Positions 13,081 to 23,546 of a stretch of DNA of 64,000 nucleotides are shown one piece after another. Origin of the DNA: Bullera alba (Eukaryota > Basidiomycota > Tremellomycetes > Tremellales > Bulleraceae); NCBI GenBank assembly GCA_001600095.1, contig BCIX01000001.1:992001-1056000 (forward strand), in the 5' to 3' direction. Each line of letters opens with the position of its first letter. Position 1 is the first letter of the stretch. A program made the position numbers and the translations under genes. The notes below the pieces were generated by a model that saw nothing but the letters and a program-made list of their open reading frames with translations, searched no databases and was not told where the DNA came from.

Positions 13081-13437
13081 TCACGGGGCTGATAAATCAG
13101 ACAGCTTCAATCTGGCCATGGAAGTCACCGGGATGCGGGAGGGGAGATTGAGTCGTGCCTGTGGTGTTCTACCCGGCTGGTCGGCAGTGTCTCCAGGTCG
13201 ATGATCTTCGTCTGGCCAAAAAGTCGGCGTCGAGGGGGGCTTGCTAAAATCTGACTGACCCGAGGATGCGATTGTGTATGGTGTTGACGAGGTGTAAGCT
13301 GACGAAGCGAGAGCTGTTACCAGGAGCAGGCTTCTTTGCAAGGCGGACCAGAGGCCAGGAGTGAGATCCCAATTTAGTAGGTGGAGCCTTCGCCGAAAGC
13401 CTCGTCCCTGGCCGTCGGAGGCAAAATCATGAACCAT
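13081..13437 (-). other. 118-codon ORF just upstream of the histidine kinase
   Basis: This open frame has an ATG start on the same strand and lies immediately 5' of the kinase ATG at 13024. It resembles no family I know and contains a short hydrophobic patch. Its last codons abut a good donor (gtgagcc), and an acceptor (ttcacag) lies four bases before the kinase start. If that intron is used, the frame would end at a TGA that overlaps the kinase ATG (ATGA). It may be a transcribed leader ORF, an unrecognised first exon, or chance. Confidence 0.2.
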
Positions 13438-14051
13438 AGGTATTAGAAAAAAGGCATTTGATCTGAAATAGGCATTAGGATATTGTCAATGGAGATTAGG
13501 AAATTCGCTTGTTGTTGTGTTAGGAAAAACCCTATCTATGTCGTCTCACCGATCACCTCGCTGGGCCTCACTGCCTGCGTGCTGCGCGACATGCGACTGT
13601 CAGCGTGACCCGCCGATGTTGGCTCGTTTACTCATCCGTCCATCGTCAGCACTGGAGTCTGGACTCATGATAGTCAGCCAGGCACGAAAGCCGCCGAAGG
13701 CCTGATCATCTACACATCTTCTGAGCGAGCATATCGTAGCTTACTGCTGGAAGTGCTGGTGCTTACTGGGATCGCCCTCGTCGACCATGGGATCGAACGC
13801 CGTTACTCGCCGTGTGCTGACTTGCAGGATGATCCGCCGACGCCTCCTTTCTGGTCGGACCATCTATCGCTCCGGCACAAAGGACTAACATGGCTTTACA
13901 CACAAACAGATGGAGTTCTGCAAGTGATAAATAGGCCATGGACCATGGATGCAGGCGGTTCAGACCAGTGCACTAAGGCCCTCAAGCTCATCTTGCATAC
14001 CTATCATCTGCTGGAAAGTCGAAACCCCAATCATACATTGACAGGTTCACC
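13438..14051. other. Divergent intergenic region, kinase / SDR1
   Basis: About 0.6 kb lies between the kinase leader ORF and the first dehydrogenase. Short ORFs here (for example 13753-14067 on the plus strand, which overlaps the SDR1 start) have no recognisable product. I see no repeats or RNA genes. Confidence 0.35.
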
Positions 14052-15237
14052 ATGCCCACCGTACTAGTCACAGGAGCGAACAAGGGGTGAGTACCGAGTG
14101 GCTTATAATGTACCACTCCCCAGTTCCTCTCTCGCATTGACTGATTCATTCAGGATCGGATTGGAGTTCGTCCGACAATACGCTGCCAAAGGCTTCAAGG
14201 TTATCGCCGCCGTCCGAGACGTCACGACCATGCCCCCGATCGAGGAGGTACAGACTTACAAGATCGACGCCACGTCCTTGACTGACGCGCACATCGTAAG
14301 GCTCTACCCCGGGTTCCGACCACTTGACCACTTCTTACTCTGCATATTGTCTTAGGTCGCTGGCAAGCTCAAAGCATTGGGTATCCAAATCGACGTCTTG
14401 ATCGCCAATGCGGCCGTCAACCTCTCTCCATCGTACCTCGTCGACATTCCACCCGCGACTTTCGACCTGACCTTTAAGACGAACGTACAAGGCCCACTGA
14501 TCCTCTTCCAGGCGATGAGACCATTGATGAAGTACCCGGCAAAGTTTATCGTGATCACCTCTGGATCAGGTACCATCAATCGCAAGATGGCGGTCGGCAA
14601 GGGGGCCTATGGAATGACCAAAGCCGCGATCAACTATATGGCAAATACCGTTCCCATCTCAACGACCATTGAAAAACTCTACTGACCCTTATCTTCAGGT
14701 CAGAAAGCTTCATTTCGAGCACCCAGAGCTTCTGGTCGCTGCTCTCGACCCTGGCCGAGTCCATACGTAAGTCGGATAACGAGGCCTCCTTTGTCGACTA
14801 TTTACAGCGATGGCGGGGTCAAGTCTGCCGCTTGGTCTGGAAGTACCAACGCACGCGAGCCTGTCGAGACTCCCGTTCGTGAGTCGACTCGACACGCCAG
14901 TGATATACGGCTATGAGGACGCCGTTGCTAACTCCTACAGGTAAACTGATCCAGCTCGTCGACGAGGGAGACAAGGAGAGGCTCGGGGGATGGGTGACCA
15001 CCTGGTGAGACTGGACAAACATACCGGGATTCATGACACACTGACGTTTTGTGGCAAGTAATGGGGCCAGACTTGACTTCTAGGTCCGGCGACGAAGTTG
15101 TTTGTTTGTCCTCACTTTTCCCTTGGGAGTGTAGTCCCCGACTCCCCATTCATGCCCATGGCGACTGGCGCACCTCATTGCATGAAACGTCTTATGTGAC
15201 CCTACGTGACCTGTTCGACTGGATGAAAGGATGCTAA
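14052..15237 (+). CDS. Short-chain dehydrogenase/reductase, copy 1
   Basis: This is a C-factor/sniffer-type SDR with a Rossmann fold, predicted to use NAD(P)H on an unknown carbonyl or alcohol. The start MPTVLVTGANKG continues after intron 1 as IGLEF, so the TGxxxGxG cofactor motif is split by the intron. LIANAA, the Ser in VITSGSG and the catalytic YGMTK (YxxxK) are all present. Intron positions match those of the neighbouring copy 2, which shows a tandem duplication. One donor (GTTCCC, about 14661) is weak but its splice restores the homologous VRKLH. The 3' end is uncertain. Reading through gives a stop right after GWVTTW (about 15008). Splicing gtgaga...ttctag adds SGDEVV, matching the EGKVVAF end of copy 2, and runs to 15237. 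Confidence 0.8.
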
Positions 15238-15541
15238 CCCTTGACACCACCAGTGTCTGTGTCGTCTCAGTGGTCTCACACGCCTTCTCCCCCTGCTGCT
15301 ACACGTCAGAGATCGTGTCAGGCAAAACTCACTGCGAAAAGGAGCTGCATGAGCGTGCGAGCTAGACAGATGCGCTTTGGTATAAAGACCGTCTTGTGCG
15401 AGTCAAGCGCCTTCGATGATCCTGCTATTCACTCTGTCACTGTTGCTGAGCTCTGTCGCCAACACCGACTCTATCACTAGCACAGGCTCTAATTACAGCA
15501 CAGACTACACCGTCAACACAACTGCAGTCGTCAACACAACA
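15238..15541. other. Intergenic between the tandem dehydrogenases
   Basis: About 300 bp contains the upstream region of SDR copy 2. Just before its ATG is an ACA/CAAC-rich run (about 15495-15540). Nothing else was recognised. Confidence 0.4.
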
Positions 15542-16660
15542 ATGCCTACAGTCTTGATCACTGGTGCCAACCGAGGGTAAGTGCCCCTGCCTCACATGCG
15601 ATGTTTCCGTTGACCTTCGTTTCAACTTCGTAGGCTCGGCTTTGGTTTTGTCGAGGCTTTCGCCAAACTCGGCTGGCAAGTCATCGCCACTTGCCGAGAT
15701 GTCGACAAGATGCCCAAAGTTGAAGGCGGCGTCAAGGTGTACAAGCTATGCACCGATTCCCTCACTGACGCCCACATCGTAAGTACATCTCAACACCGGT
15801 CGTTGCTGAACATGAGCAAAGTAATTGATGTATTGCGGCGTAGATCGCAGGGGAGCTCGAAGCTGAGCGAATCTTCATCGACGTCCTGATTTCCAACGCT
15901 GCGGTGTCCATTTTCCCGGGCAGATTGGTCGATGCACCACCTGCCGTGGTCGACTTGACCTTTCAGACCAACGTGAGCTATCCCAAGTGATACTATCAGG
16001 TGTCTAGATGAGCTGAGGCTGCCGCTCTACAGGCACGAGGACCGCTCGTACTCTTCCAAGCGATGAAGCCGCTTCTGAGGGACGGCGGGAAGTTTGTCGT
16101 CGTCACTTCCATGCTGGGGAGCAACGGTCGTGAACCTAGGCCGAGGAAAGGTAGCGTGTCGATGTCCTACGTGAGTTCGACCCAGTCCGTATGCTACCAA
16201 CTCAGCTGATTGAAGACATGACCCAGGCTGCCCTGAACTCGCTGGTGAGTGACGAGGCAACACTGCTGGAAAAGCCCAGCTGATCGATTGGCCTTAGATC
16301 CGAAAGCTTCACGCTGAGCACCCAGAGATCGTTGTGATGGGCCTGGACCCGGGTTCGATAAAGACGTGAGTGGCACACCTGACCACCAGACTGACAGATT
16401 TAGACATATGGGAAATCGAGGCTCCAGGTGGTCTGGTCGAGAGTGCGCCGCGCGAGAAGTCAGCGAGGTGATCCGTGAGTGAGCTGTTTCTTAGCCATCG
16501 GATGACCTGATCCGGAATATAGCTGGCCTGATGAAGGTGATCGACGATGGAGACGCCAAGGACCACGGAGGCGTCATGACTGATTGGTGAGTGTCCCACG
16601 TGAAGATCATCGGTTGCTGAAGCCTTGATGCTCAGGGAGGGCAAAGTCGTCGCTTTCTAA
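15542..16660 (+). CDS. Short-chain dehydrogenase/reductase, copy 2, lacking YxxxK lysine
   Basis: This is the tandem paralogue of the gene at 14052. It starts MPTVLITGANRG and continues, after an intron at the same place, with LGFGFVEAF. ISNAAVS and VVVTSML keep the structural Asn and catalytic Ser. The end is DWEGKVVAF. At the YxxxK site the exon ends ...SVSMSY, and the next exon supplies AALNSL (55-nt intron) or LIEDMTQAALNSL (35-nt intron). Neither places Lys four residues after Tyr, whereas copy 1 has YGMTK there. It is therefore either an atypical or inactive SDR with a binding role, or the exon join differs from both models. It has about seven exons, all with good GT-AG borders. Its stop is 75 bp from the convergent NAS2 stop. 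Confidence 0.78.
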
Positions 16661-16734
16661 GCTCTTATGATCCAGATCAGTCCAGAACACGTGAATCTGT
16701 TTGTTCGTCTGCTCGTCATGCCATACCCATGTGT

Positions 16735-17714
16735 CTATGCAATCGGTAGGATATGGCAGCCTAATAGCCCTCGTCCGCCCCAGCCGGTTCTAGGGGTCAG
16801 GCGTAATCTGATCCTCTCGTTACGCCGCGAGACCAATATTGTGATGGCAGTCTGTAAAGGACACTGTCAGTATTGCGTGGTACCAGAGTCCGTGACTCAC
16901 TCCTTCAGACTGAGCTACCAGAGCCCCAATGGCCTGTAGATTGCCTGTATCCGAAGTGATACCGCCAAACGAGTAAATATCGTCCTGTGCATGCAATCCC
17001 TATCATCGCCATCAGCGGATGAGCAGTAAGAAGGGGGACGTCGAGTTGTACTTACAGCTTCCGCTGCGGGACTGTGAGATGCGACCGAATTGACCTTTGC
17101 TATCCCAGCTGACGGCCATTCGTCCGGCATATCTCCCGAACCCCTCGACGCTATTGGCTCGTGTCCGTTCATCTCAGAAGGAGCTAATCCATTCGCACCG
17201 TGTGATGAGGCCGATGTGGAGCCTGTTGGACGGGAGAAGGCGGATTCGAGGGCGGAGGGGAGTAGATCGTTCACGGTTTTCAGGTCGGTCGTCAGGCGAA
17301 TGATATTGGACCGAACATGTCGAATAGAGTACTGTCGATTGGCTATGAGCTCCTTGCACGAGAGAGCAAGTTACACGTATACTCACGACGTCAATGTCAG
17401 ACCTAGGGTATCCCTCTGGGTCCACTAGTGGTGTCGAGGCATTGGCATTATGCTACCCGCTGATCTCAGCCTTTATCGCTCACTCTCTTGCAATGACTGC
17501 CCACCGATGACAACACGTCTTTCAATACTTCCTAGCGACCTTGTCAACGGTCTTGCACGCACTCATGTAGAGTGCTACTCACGATCTCCCGCTCGATGGC
17601 GTCCTTCCTCTGCATGAGCGCTCTGGCATACTCCCTAGCTTCACCCTCGTAGGCAAGTGGGTCCGGCAGGGGCAGTGAGGTGCTTGAGGGCGGTTCGGGG
17701 GCGGGAATCGACAT
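16735..17714 (-). CDS. NAS2: 26S proteasome assembly chaperone Nas2 (PSMD9/p27)
   Basis: This chaperone binds Rpt5 during assembly of the 19S regulatory particle. The first exon ends in an N-terminal helix, EYARALMQRKDAIEREI. A 27-nt microexon (17505-17531, EVLKDVLSS) and exon 17387-17452 then give STPLVDPEGYPRSDIDV, the family signature. Next come YSIRHVRSNIIRL, a Ser/Gly-rich linker and a PDZ-like domain: AKVNSVASHSPAAEA, GLHAQDDIYSFGGI, IGALVAQSEG and TPRTGWGGRGLLGCHI near the C-terminus. Exon phases are consistent throughout. It is divergent from MET22 with about 350 bp between start codons. Confidence 0.92.
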
Positions 17715-18063
17715 ATTGAGCTATGACCGGTATCTTTTGATGGCCTGTGATGCCGCTATGGCTATATGTTTAAGGCAGGATCGTCCTTGGACTCGTCTGC
17801 AACGCTTCCTCAGCGCTGCTCGTCGTCATCAACCTAATCACGTGACCTGGTCTCATATCCGTGCCTGGCTTGAGTTTCAGCCGCAGCGGAGCTGGCGACA
17901 AAGTCGTTGCAGCCAACAGAGAAGTTGCAACAGCTAGGTATCCAACCTAAGTTACATGCGTCTGTCGGTATTCACTCGATTCACCCACTCATTACACTCC
18001 AATCTCAGCTCTACCTTGTGTATACGGACCTTTGCACCTTCACTTCCGCTGCAAAAAGCCAAA
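17715..18063. other. Divergent promoter region NAS2 / MET22
   Basis: 349 bp serve as the shared upstream region of the NAS2 and MET22 genes. The only recognisable word is the TCACGTGA palindrome listed separately. CT-rich sequence precedes the MET22 ATG. Confidence 0.45.
17838..17845. promoter_or_regulatory. TCACGTGA E-box upstream of MET22
   Basis: An 8-bp perfect palindrome lies about 220 bp before the MET22 ATG. CACGTG-type sites are bound by Cbf1-like bHLH factors on fungal sulfur-assimilation genes and also by SREBP. Its match to the function of the downstream gene is suggestive only. Confidence 0.35.
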
Positions 18064-19462
18064 ATGTCTTCTTCATCTTTACCATTCAAGAGGCTTCTTC
18101 CGGAGGCCGAGCTCGCCATCTACGCCGTTCTGCAGGCATGCGCTCTGTGAGTGGAGAGCTTCTTTCAGCATTCTGGGCATGAAGTAGAAAGGTGCTAATG
18201 AGGTTTTGTTAGAACGAAGTCCGTCCAGAATGCCTTGGAGAAAAAGGATACTATTACCAAAGCCGACAAGTCTCCCGTTACCGGTATGTTCCAACCCGCA
18301 ACCAACATTACATTGCCGGCTCGAGCTGACCATTTGCGTAGCTGCGGATATCTCGGCACAGGCAATGATCTCTTTGCATCTAGCAGAGCACTTCCCCAAA
18401 GACCCAATCATAGGCGAGGAGGACACTTCGGAATTGAAAGCCAACGACCCATTGAGAGAACGAGTGATCAAACTAGTCAATGAGTATCATGGAAAGCAGA
18501 GTGACTTCTTGGAAGACCGGTAAGCTAGCATAAACGACAGCAAGTCTTTAACAACCAGCTAACCTCACTTTGAAGGGTACTCGAGGCTGTGGATGCTGGA
18601 TCGGCTGAAGGCGGTTCGTCAGGACGGTACTGGACAATCGACCCCGGTGAGCTCTTTGGGCAGACTCATCTTGGACTTGGCTAACCTTGAGATCAGTCGA
18701 CGGCACCTCTGGCTTCATCAGACATCAGCAGTACGCCGTTTGTCTAGCTTTGATAGTGGACGGCCAAGTCGAGCTCGGAGTGATTGGATGTCCCAACCTC
18801 GGTCCTGAGCCGGCCAAGATTGGCGAGGAGATCATGCCAAACGGTGCTGGCGTGGTCATGATTGCCATCAAGGGCGAGGGAAGCTACTCGGTGTGTGATA
18901 TCGTATTCCCACGTCATTTGTGCGACTGACCCCCTCTGCAGCGACCCATCGACAAGGACACCTACACCAAGCTGTCTTTGCCATCTTCTCCCACGGACAG
19001 CAATCCATTGACCTTCCTCGAGTCGGTGGAAGCAGGCCATTCGGCACACTCGATCCAAGCGACCATTGGCTCCCTACTAGGTGTTGAGAGGCCAAGCCTG
19101 AGGATGGACAGTCAGGCTAAATACGCCTGTCTAGGTCGTGGCGAGGGCGGTGTCTAGTGAGTCGAGCGACCTCCCTGGGGATCATGATGAATGTTGACGG
19201 TTTATCGTTCAGTTTGAGAATCCCTACGAAGTATGCTGGAGGTAAAGACTACCAGGAGAAGATCTGGGATCACGCCTCTGGATCCCTCTTGATCGCCGAG
19301 TCGGGCGGTGTCTGTACCGACATGTGGGGCAAGCCTCTCGACTTCTCGCAAGGAAGGTCGTTGAAGGCAAACGAGGGTATCGTTGCTGCTGGACGGGATA
19401 TACACCCCAAAGCTATCGAGGCGGTCAAAGCGGCCATCGAGAAGTCCAAAGCCAAGCAATAG
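18064..19462 (+). CDS. MET22: 3'(2'),5'-bisphosphate nucleotidase Hal2/Met22
   Basis: This enzyme hydrolyses 3'-phosphoadenosine 5'-phosphate to AMP, clearing the toxic by-product of sulfate assimilation. It is the classical lithium/sodium-sensitive target in yeast. The exons encode a full-length inositol-monophosphatase-fold enzyme. Features are an N-terminal KKDTITKADKSPVT, then ADISAQA, the metal-binding Glu pair in IIGEEDTSEL, the signature DPVDGTSGF (joined across an intron), GVIGCPNLG, and the second motif WDHASGSLLIAESGG with its metal-binding Asp. The C-terminus ends in a Lys-rich helix. All metal ligands are present. It is convergent with the XRCC2-like gene, the stop codons being 57 bp apart. 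Confidence 0.95.
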
Positions 19463-19519
19463 AAGATTGCCCTGCATGCTTATTGTACAACATGAATGCT
19501 ACATGGCTGAATGTCAATC

Positions 19520-20934
19520 TCACTGGCCCCAGACCTCGAGACCATCGCGTCCTATTCTCCAGTCGAACTTGAGTCCGTTACTCGTTCCCGATAATCCCCG
19601 TCCGCCTGGGACTCTGGCAATCGCCTCGAACAGGTCTGCTTGGGATTGTCCCTCCCTGGCCAGCGCCGACGCTTCTAGGCCTCTTAGCGAGTCGACCAGT
19701 GTGAGATCCGCAGGAAGTTGTAATGGCCTCACCCGGCCTGTCATCGTGATTTGTATGTTCAGCGGCCAGCTAGTGTTTGAGCCCTCGTCGTGACGGTGGG
19801 GCGAGAATGGAGCTGGGTACGGCGAAGCCATATGCGAAGTGAAGAAAGGCGAAGAAGTCTGACTCTGGTGATAATCGCACAGTCAGCGAGCGCAGAGTTT
19901 CGGAATGAGACCGAGACTCACCCATAGGCCTTGTATGCTAAGCACGATAACTGTCCCCAGTTCCTTCCTGATATCCTCTACAAGGCCTACTATGTCCCTC
20001 ATCCCGACGTCTTCAGCGTCTTTGACCCCCTGTTTGGGTCTACGCCCGCCAGACCTTCCTTCTTCGGTCCACCGTTCTGGCCAGAACCCATCTCCGAATC
20101 CGTCTATCACCAATATATCCATTGCATGATCTCCTTTCACCCATGACCCGGGGCTCAGATGCAGCGATGGCGGGTTCAGCATTGTCATCAGAGCCAATAC
20201 CATACCCTTGGTCCTCGGCCTGAACTTGACCACCCTCAGTCGGCTGAGCGAGTCGACAATTACTGCATCGATATTGCGCTTGATTTCGGGACTGATGACT
20301 CTAGAGCGAGAGGCGGCAGTGAGAGCATCTTGGGTGCAAATCGTGACGTGGGCTCGGATCAATCTGACCAAGGCGGGTAGAGGTGAACGGTGCGTACTAG
20401 GATGTAGAATACCACCATGAACACCGCGGCCGCCTAAAGGGACTTGAAGCGTGACTATATTCTGATGCGGAGGAGGTAAGGTGAGCTTCATCTCCGAGGG
20501 AAGAATGTGCGTGAGAAGGAGGAAGTTTAGTAGTGAGGTCTTTCCTATACAGGATACGTAAGCTCCTGCTATACTTGGGATGACGAAACAGCTTACCCGA
20601 CCCGCTGGAGCCTATCAGCTCGACGAGGTCGCCTCGTTGTAGTGTTGAGCCTCCCGCATGCGGTCGAGCTTCACCCAGGATGGTATCCAGTGAGGGAATA
20701 AAGGTAGGCCCAGGAGGTGCGTCTATCCGTCCCTATCAGTCGACATACATCAAAGCATCATCGAAGAGCTTACTGGAGTATCGAGACGCCATGACCAGCT
20801 AGACCAAATTGTCAACGACAGCTTTATGGAAAGAGAATGCTGCGACAGCTTACCTCGGCTGCGGTGCCGCATTCTATCTCTGCGAGCATGGACGCTGTCG
20901 TGCGAGGTCGCCTGGGACCAGGATCGACCTCCAT
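19520..20934 (-). CDS. XRCC2: RAD51 paralogue, XRCC2-like
   Basis: This is a RecA/RAD51-fold protein expected to act in homologous recombination. After an N-terminal segment (MEVDPGPRRPR, then LAEIECGTAAEL) come a linker TFIPSLDTILGE and Walker A GSSGSGKTS, split by an intron. TSLLNFLLLTHILPSE follows, as in XRCC2 (TARCILP). Walker B is probably AVIVDSLSRL, and the C-terminal half ends FDWRIGRDGLEVWGQ. Length and the P-loop context favour XRCC2 over RAD51 itself. The start is a judgement. An ATG at 20792 would also work, but the upstream exon (20934 to about 20852) joins in frame through a good gtaagc...tctag intron and reads like coding sequence. The frame is open further upstream to 21085 as well. 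Confidence 0.75.
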
Positions 20935-21242
20935 CTCGCCAGCGAGCTTTACGAAGGTCTGTGTCCAGTTCAGGGCAAGGTGGGCGTGCTGAATTAGAGG
21001 AAGGCAAGAGGGAAGAAGAGGAAGAAACATGAAGATCTGGTGGACGAGCAAAGTGGAGGTCGAGATCCGAGACGTGCAGTACCATAGGTCTCTATCTGGC
21101 CTTAGGGCCGATGGGCAACATGCAACCTCATGGCCTCGCGCGCTCGTCCACCCTGCATGCCGCACTGAAGATACCAGTAAGATCATACCAAGATGACATC
21201 TGCTACATCCGTATAGAGACACCCCTGCCAAAATACACAAAA
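20935..21242. other. Intergenic between ORC3 and XRCC2-like gene
   Basis: This region of 308 bp is the 3' flank of ORC3 and upstream region of the XRCC2-like gene. An open frame continues upstream of the chosen XRCC2 start, with a possible extra exon ending about 21030 and a pyrimidine-rich acceptor (ctctaattcag). No other element was seen. Confidence 0.35.
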
Positions 21243-23332
21243 TTAAACCAAGCTGACACCTTTGACAACCTCATCCGCCCGCCTTCCCGTACCCTTCCCT
21301 TTCGCTCTGACCAGACCCAGCATCCTAGCCTCCTCGCAGAATCGGATGAAAGCGGCGTGTAATCGATCTTGAGTCGCCTCGTCCCTCTCGGCTTTACCAT
21401 CATCAGGCTTCTCCGTGCCATCAGCCTCCTTCTCGTTCGCTCCGACTTCAGTATCCCCCTGATCCGATGGTCTCCCTTCTCCAGCCTCTGATTGCTCGAC
21501 ATCCTTATCAGAGCCTTCGTCCTTGTCTTCGTCGAAAGTTGATCGAAAGCCTTGTAGCCAGTCCCACAAGTTGACGCTCCTTCCCGCAGATTTCCACAGA
21601 TTGAACAATGTCTCAATTTCCTTCAGATCGCCACCGTCTGCTGCCACATCTTCGGCTTCATCCTCCTCTGCCTCGATGCTGGGACTGTGTGCTACCCTCT
21701 TCCTCTTGCTCGCCTTAGGGGTGTCGTCCAGCATTGAGTCACCATTCGGTATCCCGGAATTGAGAGTCGTAACGGTGATGGGTGTGGTTGTACTGGATTT
21801 GTACGAGTCTGGATTACTTAAGGCATTCAAGACCGACACTCGAGGAGCGGGATTGAGCGTCTGAGGAGGTCAGCATCAACAAAGCGTCATATACGGCAAC
21901 TCACGTTCGCCAGATCAGCCGTCGCCCGTAGCCGGAACGACTCCATGCCTGGAACAGTAGTTTGCTCTCGCAAAGCAGCCTGCAGCGTGGCAAGATCCTG
22001 ATCGCTGTGCAGAGCTGATGAGGGGGAGTTGACACTGTGGAAGAGCAAAGCCCACTGAACGAGGGGTCAGTAAGAGACAAGATGGACAATCAGAGGCGCT
22101 CACCTTGAGCGCTTTTAGGGCGCCAGCGGGCCCACCTCCTGTCAACTCCTCCGTGGCAGCTATCTCCTGAGCTAGTTCATCATCCAGGCTTAGAAGCTCA
22201 GGTCCTGATTTCGCGCCCTATTCCCACTATATCAGCGTCTACAAGGTTGAATATTCGGAAGTCAGACTCACCTTCAGTATCGCATTGACACCACCTGCCC
22301 TCTTCCGGCCTTTACCCGTCTGTATGATTGTTAAATCGATCGAGCTTGGTTCGACGTGGGACAGGCCGGACAGGAAGATGCTAGCGGATGAGACGGAGAG
22401 CAGTATCCGCAGTGGTAGCTTTTGACGTAGTCTGGCGAGCAAGTCAGCTCCGATGTTCGAAAGTACATTCCACCTCCGCTCACGTCAGGATGTAGAGCAG
22501 CTCTGCCAGTGTCGACGAGGGTACGAGATGAGCATCTTGTATATGTAAAAGCAGTGACGGGCCTGAGGAACATTGTCAGGACCGAGGTTGAGCAGGATTG
22601 CTACACTCACTGCTCTTCTGCTTTCTATGCCAGATCTCCAAATCATCCATCCCCGTCCTCCCCATCTTCTTCGCCTCGGCGACCTGCGCGGATGTCATCA
22701 ATGCGTACTCTCCATCGGAGAAGGTAGCTCACCTGATCGCCTATAAATGCTGTCGCTATGTTCTTCACTCCAAAAGCTAGATCGCCCACTTCTCTAGCCT
22801 GTAGAGTGCGCACATTGCCCAGAAGACTCGGCAACTCTCCGGGCAGTGACTCCGTTATATCTAGCCATACACATCAGTATGACCCCAAGCTCTGTGGACC
22901 TCCAACTCACTCTCTATCACTGCGATGGGAAGTCTATACGTAGACAGCGCAGTCCTAAGCAGTCTCGGGACAGCACAACGTTCGATCCAATCGGCAATTT
23001 CATCCAGCTGTTCGTCTGTCCTCGACTTCTCAAAGTCCTATCCCCAAGTCAGACCGGCAAGCAGTCTTATGTCTCCGGACGCACCTCGTGACTGGAAATA
23101 TATCGCTGGTAAGCCTGGTCGTAGACTCTCTTCAGGGGTCGAGATGGTCCAGCAGTGCTCTCAGTGTCGGTGTCTCCTGTAGGAAGATCAGCTGCTGGGG
23201 AACCAATAAATGGGCGGAAGCGTACTAGGCTGGTAGGGGATGACAAAGACGCCCTGCGAAGTGTGAGCAGAAGCAGCAAGATTGCGGTCTGTATGGACAT
23301 ACCTTATTGAGTGAGTGGAACTCGTCTTGCAT
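21243..23332 (-). CDS. ORC3: Origin recognition complex subunit 3
   Basis: This is a subunit of the six-protein ORC that marks replication origins and loads MCM. About eleven exons were joined by hand. The start MQDEFHSLNKGVFVIPYQP parallels the KGCFVF start of animal ORC3. Then follow RVYDQAYQRYISSHE, RLPIAVIE, LQAREVGDLAFGVKN, a helix LLLHIQDAHLVPSSTLAELL and PLRILLSVSSASIFLSGLSH. The C-terminal winged-helix region has LFNLWKSAGRSVNLWDWLQG, an acidic linker and FIRFCEEARMLGLVRAKGKG, the family's IRAVSELELLGFIKPTK-type end. The frame is open upstream of the chosen ATG, but that segment has no family support. Small introns and an Asp/Glu-rich insert near the C-terminus are lineage features. 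Confidence 0.88.
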
Positions 23333-23546
23333 CGCGTATTGGGACAAGGCTCGGTGGATAAAGGATGTTGACAATAAAACGGTAATCGACGAAGTCCATC
23401 GCGGTCGGTTGCCATTTCCGAAAACAGCATCCGGATTCCCGAGATCCTCGTCTAGGATACCTTAGGCGGTCCACACCTTGCGATGCTCGATCACAGCAGC
23501 TTGCGCGGCCTAAGTGGGCAGCACATAGCGGATTCATGATCTAATA

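Noticed and set aside
23332..23537. 77-codon ORF and open frame just upstream of ORC3
   Set aside because: Considered as the ORC3 N-terminus, but the family-like start MQDEFHSLNKG begins at 23332 and the upstream text has no ORC3 similarity.
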